Shown here piece after piece: positions 58,685 to 64,000 of a stretch of DNA of 64,000 nucleotides. This stretch comes from Deltaproteobacteria bacterium (GTDB taxonomy: Bacteria > Myxococcota_A > UBA796 > GCA-2862545): contig REDI01000026.1 of NCBI GenBank assembly GCA_007693595.1, positions 41,287-105,286 of the forward strand, in the 5' to 3' direction. The stretch's first letter is position 1; each line of letters opens with the position of its first letter. A program made the translations under genes and the position numbers. The notes below the pieces were generated by a model, which saw nothing but the letters and a program-made list of their open reading frames with translations, made no database searches and was not told the DNA's origin.

Positions 58685-60919
58685 TTGGACGCCATCACCT
58701 TGGTGCGATCGGCCCTCCCTCCCGAGCAGGCCCACCACCTCGACGAGGCCCTGGCGCGCTTCCCGCGCCCCGACGGGGAGGGGCGGCTGAGCCCCGATCA
58801 CATCGCCTACCTCGTCGAGGTCGGCGCGCTACGCCTGAGCACCCTAGTCGAGACCGTCTCCGACGCGCCCGTCGTGCCCGGCCTCCCCCAGAGGCCCGAC
58901 GCCTCCGTTCGATACGCCCCCGTCGCGCTGCTGGGCGAAGGAGCTATGGGGCAGGTCTTCCTCGTGCACGACACCGCGCTCCAGCGCCACGTCGCCGTCA
59001 AGGTGCTCACCCCCGACTACGCGAGCGACCGCACCATGCAGCGTCGCTTTCACCACGAGGTGCAGATCACCGCACAGCTCGATCACCCCTGCATCGTGCC
59101 GGTCTACGACCTGGCGACCGACGCAGAGGAAGGGCCCTCCTACGCCATGAAGCTGGTCCGGGGGCAGACCTTGATGGACCTGCTCGGCGAGGCCATCGAG
59201 GACCCGAGCCGGGTCCCACCGCTAGCCGATCGGCTCAGTATCTTCCTCGATGTCTGCGACGCCATCGCCTACGCTCACCGCCGCGGGATCATCCACCGCG
59301 ACCTCAAGCCCGAGAACATCATGGTGGGGGCGTTCAACCAGGTGCTCGTGATGGACTGGGGGATCGCCAAGCGCATCGGCGCCCCCGAGGCGCTCGCGCC
59401 AAGCCCATCCGAGGGCGAGAGCAAGGCCCACAAGACCCAGATCGGCGTCGCGATCGGCACCCCTGCCTACATGTCGCCCGAGCAAGCACGCGGCGAGAAC
59501 GACACCCTCGATGGACAGAGCGATCAATACACCCTCGGCCTGATCTTGCAGGAGCTCGTCACCCTCCAGCGCGCGCGTCAGGGCTCGACCTCGGTCCACA
59601 CCCTCTACATGGCCATGGAGGGAGAGAAAGCCGAGATCACCCCGCGCCGTCGGCCCACCAATGTGCCGAGGGAGCTGGTCGCGGTCATCGACAAGGCCGC
59701 AGCTCCTCGAGCCGAGGATCGCTACGACTCCGTGCAGGACCTCGCCGACGATGTCCGGCGGTTCTTGCGCGACGAGCCCGTCCAGGCCAAACCCGACACC
59801 CTCCTGCAGTCCGTCGGGCGCACCGTGGCGCGGCATCGAACCCTCACCGTCGCCCTGGTGTTGCTCTTGCTCCTCGGCGTGGTGATGATCGCGCTGATCG
59901 GCGTCGCGGGCGCGGTCGCGGTCAACGAGATCAACCGAAGTCAGGCCGAGCGCCGAGAGCAGCGCCTCGGCGAGCTACAGCGCCTCGTCACCGATCAAGC
60001 GCAGCGCATCGAGTCCGAGTTTCTTACCTTCGAGGGACACCTTCAAGCCATCGCGGGCGCAGCGGAGCAAGCGCTTCTGAGCCCCCCGCCGAGCGTGCCC
60101 TTCTACCCGACCCACGCCTTCGCCGATCCCGCGCTCGCCCCGCCCGACACCGCCCCCAGCGCAGTCTACGGCGATGACGTGAGCCTCGATCATCCCGACC
60201 TGCTGGTCGCCACGGGCCTGAGCCTGGACGAACACCAAGACGAGGCCAGGCGCCTCGCCTCGCTTACCCGCGTCCTTCGACGGGCCGTCTTCTCATCCCT
60301 GAGCGACGAGACCCGGCAGCTCCCCCTGGCCGACCAAGAGGTGAACGTGCGCGAGCGCCCCTCGCCTATCGTTTGGTCCTACGTCGCCACCACGAGCGGC
60401 GTCATGGCAGGCTACCCAGGCACCGGAGACTACCCCGAAGTCTACGAACCCCGCGACCGGCCCTGGTACCTCTCCGCCATCGAGGCCGAGGCTCCGGTTT
60501 GGTCTGCCCTGGACGCCGACGAAGGTGGTCTCGGACTCCTGATCACCGGCGCATCCCCCCTGCGCGACCTCGAGGGGGAGGCCCTGGGCGTCGCCGCCAT
60601 CGACGTCACCTTCTCGCACGTGATCGACACCCTGCTCGACCCTCGCGGGCTCGACGGCGTCGAGGCCTGGCTCATCGACGGCGAGGGACACGTCATCGTG
60701 CGCTCCTCGCAAACAGAGCAGGCCCGCGACGCGCCCGACGACTGGAGCCCCCCGCCCTTCCCTCACCCCGATCTACTCGCGATCCTCCGCACCCGCGAGG
60801 GGGGAACCCTCACCCATCCGATCGACGACACGCTCCACCTCGCCATCTGGCGCCCAGTTCCAAAGGTTGGGTGGACTTACCTGATCACGGGGCCCAGCGA
60901 GGACCTACTCGATCCCTGA
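58685..60919 (+). CDS. Membrane Ser/Thr kinase with extracytoplasmic Cache-type sensor
   Basis: 744 residues from a TTG. A helical N-terminus precedes a Hanks kinase at about 77-365: GEGAMGQVF loop, VAVK (Lys106), HRDLKPEN (Asp206), DWG (Asp224; common in bacterial kinases) and GTPAYMSPEQ. One membrane helix spans about 387-414. The outside part (about 415-744) has a coiled-coil entry and a PDC/Cache-like domain with YEPRDRPWYLSAI, GLGLLITGASPLRDLEGEALGVAAIDVTF and EAWLIDGEGHVIVRSS. It should sense a small ligand and phosphorylate proteins. Its 3' end overlaps the aldehyde dehydrogenase gene by 15 nt on the other strand. Confidence 0.93.
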   Translation: MDAITLVRSALPPEQAHHLDEALARFPRPDGEGRLSPDHIAYLVEVGALRLSTLVETVSDAPVVPGLPQRPDASVRYAPVALLGEGAMGQVFLVHDTALQRHVAVKVLTPDYASDRTMQRRFHHEVQITAQLDHPCIVPVYDLATDAEEGPSYAMKLVRGQTLMDLLGEAIEDPSRVPPLADRLSIFLDVCDAIAYAHRRGIIHRDLKPENIMVGAFNQVLVMDWGIAKRIGAPEALAPSPSEGESKAHKTQIGVAIGTPAYMSPEQARGENDTLDGQSDQYTLGLILQELVTLQRARQGSTSVHTLYMAMEGEKAEITPRRRPTNVPRELVAVIDKAAAPRAEDRYDSVQDLADDVRRFLRDEPVQAKPDTLLQSVGRTVARHRTLTVALVLLLLLGVVMIALIGVAGAVAVNEINRSQAERREQRLGELQRLVTDQAQRIESEFLTFEGHLQAIAGAAEQALLSPPPSVPFYPTHAFADPALAPPDTAPSAVYGDDVSLDHPDLLVATGLSLDEHQDEARRLASLTRVLRRAVFSSLSDETRQLPLADQEVNVRERPSPIVWSYVATTSGVMAGYPGTGDYPEVYEPRDRPWYLSAIEAEAPVWSALDADEGGLGLLITGASPLRDLEGEALGVAAIDVTFSHVIDTLLDPRGLDGVEAWLIDGEGHVIVRSSQTEQARDAPDDWSPPPFPHPDLLAILRTREGGTLTHPIDDTLHLAIWRPVPKVGWTYLITGPSEDLLDP

Positions 60920-62299
60920 GCTCGCCAGATGCGCCGGATCGACCCAGATGGTCTTGCGGTTGACCCACTCTCGCAGGCCATCGAGGCCGAGCTCCCGCCC
61001 GTAGCCACTGAGCTTGACCCCGCCGAAGGGAAGCCTGGGATCGGAGCGGGTCATGCCGTTGACAAAGACGCTGCCGACGGGGAGCCCCTCGATGAAGGGG
61101 CGGGCACGATCCAGATCCCGCGTCCAGACGCTCGCCCCCAGACCGTAGGGGGTCGCGGCGGCCAGATCGAAGGCCTGCGCCTCGTCGGCGAACCGCTGGA
61201 CCGCTGCCACCGGCCCGAAGAGCTCCTCGTCGAAGGCGGGAACGCCGGGGTGACACCCGGTCAGCAAGGTCGGGGGATAGTACCAGCCCTTGCGATCCGG
61301 GACGCGCCCGCCCGCGACGAGCCGGGCACCGGCCTGCACACTGCGCCGGACCTGATCGTGGAGATGATCGCGTAGATCCTTCCGGGCGAGCGGCCCCATC
61401 GCGCAAGCAGGATCGATAGGGTCCCCTGGCTCGACCGACGCGAGCTCGGCCTGCAGGGCCTCGATGAAGGCCTCGGCGATCGGCTCGTGCACCAGGAAGC
61501 GCTTGGCGGCGATGCAGCTCTGACCGGCGTTGAGCAGTCTCGACCGCGCCCCCTGCCGGGCCGCCTCCTTCACGTCTGCGTCGGCCAGGACGACGAAGGG
61601 ATCGCTCCCCCCAAGCTCCAGGACGCACTTCTTGAGCGCTTGCCCCGCCCGCTCTGCGACGCTGCGCCCGGCCCGCTCACTGCCGGTGAGGGTGACGGCC
61701 GCGATCCGAGGCTCCCCGATGAGCCGCCCCGTCTCGCGCTCGTCGATCAGGACCGCCGTGATCAAGCCGTCCGGGTAGCCCGCCTGAGCGAAGAGCCGCT
61801 CGATGTGCAGGCCGATCCCCATCGTCGCCAGGGCATGCTTGAGCACCACCCCATTGCCCGCCATCAAGGCCGGGGCTGCGAAGCGAAAGACCTGCCAGTA
61901 TGGGAAGTTCCATGGCATGATCGCCAAGATCACGCCCAGGGGATCGCTGCGGACCCAGGCACGCTGCGGATCGAGGTCGACGGGCTCATCAGCGCACCAG
62001 GCTGGGGCATGATCGGCGTAGTAGCGAAGAACCCACGCGCACTTGCGCGCCTCCGCCACGCCTTCCGAGACGGGCTTGCCCATCTGGGTGGCCATTCGCA
62101 CCGCGAGGTCGTCGGCCATCTCTTCGAGGAGCGCCGCGACTCGACGCGAGAGCGCCGCGCGCGTTTCTAGGGACTCCCGTGCCCACGCGCGCTGTGCTTG
62201 GACGCAGCGGCTCAGCCGACGCTCGACCTCCGCGCTCCGGTGTCCAGAGAGGACCTCCCGCACCTCGCCCGTGGCCGGCTCAACGATCTCGATCCGCAT
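60905..62299 (-). CDS. NAD(P)-dependent aldehyde dehydrogenase (succinate-semialdehyde-type)
   Basis: 464 residues. Catalytic Cys in NAGQSCIAAKR, catalytic Glu in LELGGSDPF, cofactor-binding PWNFPYWQ and TLTGSERAG, and C-terminal LPFGGVKLSGYGRELG mark a class of aldehyde dehydrogenases that includes succinate-semialdehyde enzymes. NAD(P) choice and substrate cannot be read. ATG at 62299 with GAGGAGG 4 nt upstream. Convergent with the kinase and overlapping it by 15 nt. Confidence 0.93.
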   Translation of the reverse strand: MRIEIVEPATGEVREVLSGHRSAEVERRLSRCVQAQRAWARESLETRAALSRRVAALLEEMADDLAVRMATQMGKPVSEGVAEARKCAWVLRYYADHAPAWCADEPVDLDPQRAWVRSDPLGVILAIMPWNFPYWQVFRFAAPALMAGNGVVLKHALATMGIGLHIERLFAQAGYPDGLITAVLIDERETGRLIGEPRIAAVTLTGSERAGRSVAERAGQALKKCVLELGGSDPFVVLADADVKEAARQGARSRLLNAGQSCIAAKRFLVHEPIAEAFIEALQAELASVEPGDPIDPACAMGPLARKDLRDHLHDQVRRSVQAGARLVAGGRVPDRKGWYYPPTLLTGCHPGVPAFDEELFGPVAAVQRFADEAQAFDLAAATPYGLGASVWTRDLDRARPFIEGLPVGSVFVNGMTRSDPRLPFGGVKLSGYGRELGLDGLREWVNRKTIWVDPAHLASSGIE

Positions 62300-62371
62300 A
62301 CGTCCTCCTCGATCAGATCAGAAAACCCCATAGCTTCCAGGGGCGAGGGAAAGCCAGCACGGCCCGCGTCT

Positions 62372-62379
62372 GCTATGGT
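62372..62379 (+). promoter_or_regulatory. Candidate -10 box (GCTATGGT) for the pseudokinase at 62412
   Basis: GCTATGGT 33 nt upstream of the ATG, fitting the local GCTAnnnT pattern, inside the 112-nt gap shared with the divergent aldehyde dehydrogenase. Confidence 0.3.
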
Positions 62380-62411
62380 GTGCGCCCCAACACGCGAGCG
62401 CCGGAGCGTGC

Positions 62412-64000
62412 ATGAGCGGAGCAGCGACCGCAGATACCCCCGCAGAGGACATCGACTTCGGAGCCTGGAAGCCCACGGGACGCAAGACCGTAGGTCTAGA
62501 TTCCGAGCTCGTCGAGGTCGAGAACCCCGATGGCCACAAGCAGACGGCCATCGTCTTCGACAAGGTGTGGCGCGAGTATCCGCAGCTCAACACCGACGTC
62601 GAGATGGTGCAGAGCTTCATGGAGTTCCCGATGGTCGACGGGATCTCGTGCATGACGCGCTGGGTCCGGGAGCAGTCGGTCTTTCAGTACGAGACGGGAT
62701 CCGTGCTCGCGCTGATAGAGATCCTGCGAGCGTACCGCGACCTTCGCAAGCCCGTCGGGTTGCGCGCCGCCTGCGAGCTCCTGATCGGCGTCGGAAACAT
62801 GCTGCAAGAGGCCTCCGAAAATGGCCCTATGCAAGGTATCTACAGCCACGGCGGGCTCACCCCGTGGCGCATCCTGCTCGACGCCGAGGGCCAGCCCCAG
62901 CTCCTCGGCTATGGCCTGCCGCAGATCGACATGGTCGCGCTTCGGGCCGACGCATCCTTGAAGGTGCGCGACGACAGCTTCAAGTATTGCCCACCAGAGC
63001 GGTTGACCTCGGGCTACGAAGACATCACCACCGATCTCTACGCGCTCACGCTCATGGCCTTCGAGCTGGCCACTGGCGACACGCTCATCAAGGGCCGAAG
63101 CCAAGATCTCAAGAAGCAGGTCGAGCTGGGCGAGGCCCACCAGGCCCTCCTTCGAGACAAGGCTTCACTGCCCGCCTCCCTGCACGATGTCCTGATTCAC
63201 GCCCTCGCCTTCGACCCGATCGGTCGCTACGAGCACCCCTGGGAGTTCGTGCAGGCCATCACCGAAGCCATCGGCAGCGCCACCCTCCCCGGCGAGTCCC
63301 TGGCCCAGGTGCTCCAGAACGTCCGGACCACGACCCGGCGCGGCAAGGCTCTGATGGACGTCGGCACCGCCGGGGGCCCACGCCGTACCGGACTCGGAGG
63401 CGACGGGCGCGAGACCCGCATGCGCAGCGCAACGGCCGCACGGCCCGTTCGCGGCCGGGCTGCCGCCAGTCGTGGTGGAGCCCCGGCTGTGTCGGGCGAG
63501 GGCCGCTGGGGCAAGGTCGCCCGCTCCGGTCAAGAGGAAGAAGAAGAGAGCACCAGCCGTCGCGGAGCGGTGGCTGGACGTCCCAGCCGCCGCGGGCGTC
63601 GGGGCGCAGAAGAGCCCGAAGAGAAGGTAGCAACCCGCCCCGCGCGGCGCGGCCGACGTGGCGCCGAAGAAGCCGAGGAGGAGTCCACCTCCCGCCGTGG
63701 TCGACTGCGTCGCTCGGCGAGCGCCGACCCCGAAGAAGAAGAGGCTCCGACCCGCGGGCGTCGAACCCGCAGTCGCAGCTCCGCAGCGCAAGACGAAGAG
63801 GACGCCCCGACCCGCTCCAGGCGCTCCAAGAGCCGCACCTCGAAGGCCGATGAGCCCGAAGAAGACGAAAAACCCACCCGCTCCAGGCGCTCCAGGAGCC
63901 GCACCTCGAAGGCCGATGAGCCCGAAGAAGAAGAGGCGGCCCCCACCCGCTCCAGGCGCTCCAGGAGCCGCACCTCGAAGGCCGATGAGCCCGAAGAAGA
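62412..64000 (+). CDS. Pseudokinase with basic/acidic repeat tail, cut by the right edge
   Basis: At least 529 residues, open to the edge. ATG at 62412 with GGAG 5 nt upstream. Residues 1-295 are a kinase-like domain with IYSHGGLTPWRILLDAEG in place of the catalytic loop, GYG in place of DFG, PPERL in place of APE, and no clear ATP lysine. It is a paralogue of the protein at 5639. From about 310 the chain is low-complexity: first SRRG/GRRG and Glu-rich segments, then repeats with TRSRRSRSRTSKADEPEEEE. It resembles eukaryotic RS-rich tails in composition only. Probable scaffold; function unknown. Confidence 0.8.
   Translation, partial: MSGAATADTPAEDIDFGAWKPTGRKTVGLDSELVEVENPDGHKQTAIVFDKVWREYPQLNTDVEMVQSFMEFPMVDGISCMTRWVREQSVFQYETGSVLALIEILRAYRDLRKPVGLRAACELLIGVGNMLQEASENGPMQGIYSHGGLTPWRILLDAEGQPQLLGYGLPQIDMVALRADASLKVRDDSFKYCPPERLTSGYEDITTDLYALTLMAFELATGDTLIKGRSQDLKKQVELGEAHQALLRDKASLPASLHDVLIHALAFDPIGRYEHPWEFVQAITEAIGSATLPGESLAQVLQNVRTTTRRGKALMDVGTAGGPRRTGLGGDGRETRMRSATAARPVRGRAAASRGGAPAVSGEGRWGKVARSGQEEEEESTSRRGAVAGRPSRRGRRGAEEPEEKVATRPARRGRRGAEEAEEESTSRRGRLRRSASADPEEEEAPTRGRRTRSRSSAAQDEEDAPTRSRRSKSRTSKADEPEEDEKPTRSRRSRSRTSKADEPEEEEAAPTRSRRSRSRTSKADEPEE
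63810..64000 (+). repeat. Tandem coding repeats of 66-69 bp at the right edge
   Basis: Units begin at 63810, 63876 and 63945 with near-identical DNA starting ACCCGCTCCAGGCGCTCC. The third runs past the window. They encode the Arg/Ser-rich then Glu-rich repeat of the pseudokinase tail. Confidence 0.9.

Noticed and set aside
62198..63853. 551-codon plus-strand frame over the second pseudokinase
   Set aside because: It is a +1/+2 shadow with Arg/Pro-rich nonsense; the frame from 62412 has kinase-like motifs and a proper ribosome site.

Overview
The window is 64 kb of GC-rich, tightly packed bacterial chromosome. Several signs point to a myxobacterium-like lineage (Myxococcota or a close uncultured relative). 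These are a C-terminal MYXO-CTERM-type anchor (Cys-Gly-Cys, hydrophobic helix, Arg run) on the protein at 32490-33884, a MopE-type metal-binding repeat in the lipoprotein at 46695-47324, many small lipoproteins, Hanks-type kinases and pseudokinases, and a WYL regulator. I see no rRNA, tRNA, CRISPR array, transposase or integrase. The lineage call is inference; no marker gene was compared.

Left part (1-13.6 kb). A truncated protein at the edge is followed by three lipoproteins, an atypical Ser/Thr kinase (1182), and a lone contractile-injection tail-tube protein (3376) with a long leader and its own terminator. Then come two outer-membrane-like proteins, a pseudokinase with a ubiquitin-like C-terminus (5639), a low-molecular-weight tyrosine phosphatase, a Tat-type serine hydrolase, a protein with four FAGHPR-type repeats, a glutaredoxin, an SPFH lipoprotein and formate-tetrahydrofolate ligase.

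Middle part (13.7-42.4 kb). Two paralogous secreted proteins flank nadE. A WYL regulator sits next to a P2A cation ATPase. An azurin-like lipoprotein, a DUF938 methyltransferase and an OmpA-like protein follow. A 72-residue protein at 24369-24587 appears to start at an AUC codon behind a full Shine-Dalgarno. Next are a ferritin-like protein, a beta-helix lipoprotein, an ABC transporter pair overlapping truA, a fatty acid desaturase, the ABC-F protein Uup, the MYXO-CTERM protein, a class V aminotransferase, a coiled-coil beta-barrel protein whose promoter overlaps a large inverted repeat, kbl, a methyltransferase, a retropepsin-like protein, an SDR, a lipoprotein and an SRPBCC protein.

Right part (42.5-64 kb). 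btaA-btaB form a coupled betaine-lipid operon. They are followed by an EEP-family hydrolase, a thioester-reductase-like SDR, asnS with a MopE-type lipoprotein downstream, unknown secreted proteins, a DUF547 protein, enolase, the tldD-pmbA pair, a Rossmann reductase divergent from murB, a TPR protein, a membrane receptor kinase with a Cache-type sensor, an aldehyde dehydrogenase, and a second pseudokinase with an Arg/Ser-rich repeat tail that runs off the edge.

Genes are often translationally coupled (ATGA, TGATG, TAGTG and TTGA overlaps), and convergent pairs are commonly only 3-30 nt apart. Many genes have a GGAG/GGAGG ribosome site 4-8 nt before the start, which I used to choose starts. Several genes carry a GCTAnnnT-like box 20-60 nt upstream of the start codon, which may be the housekeeping -10 element.
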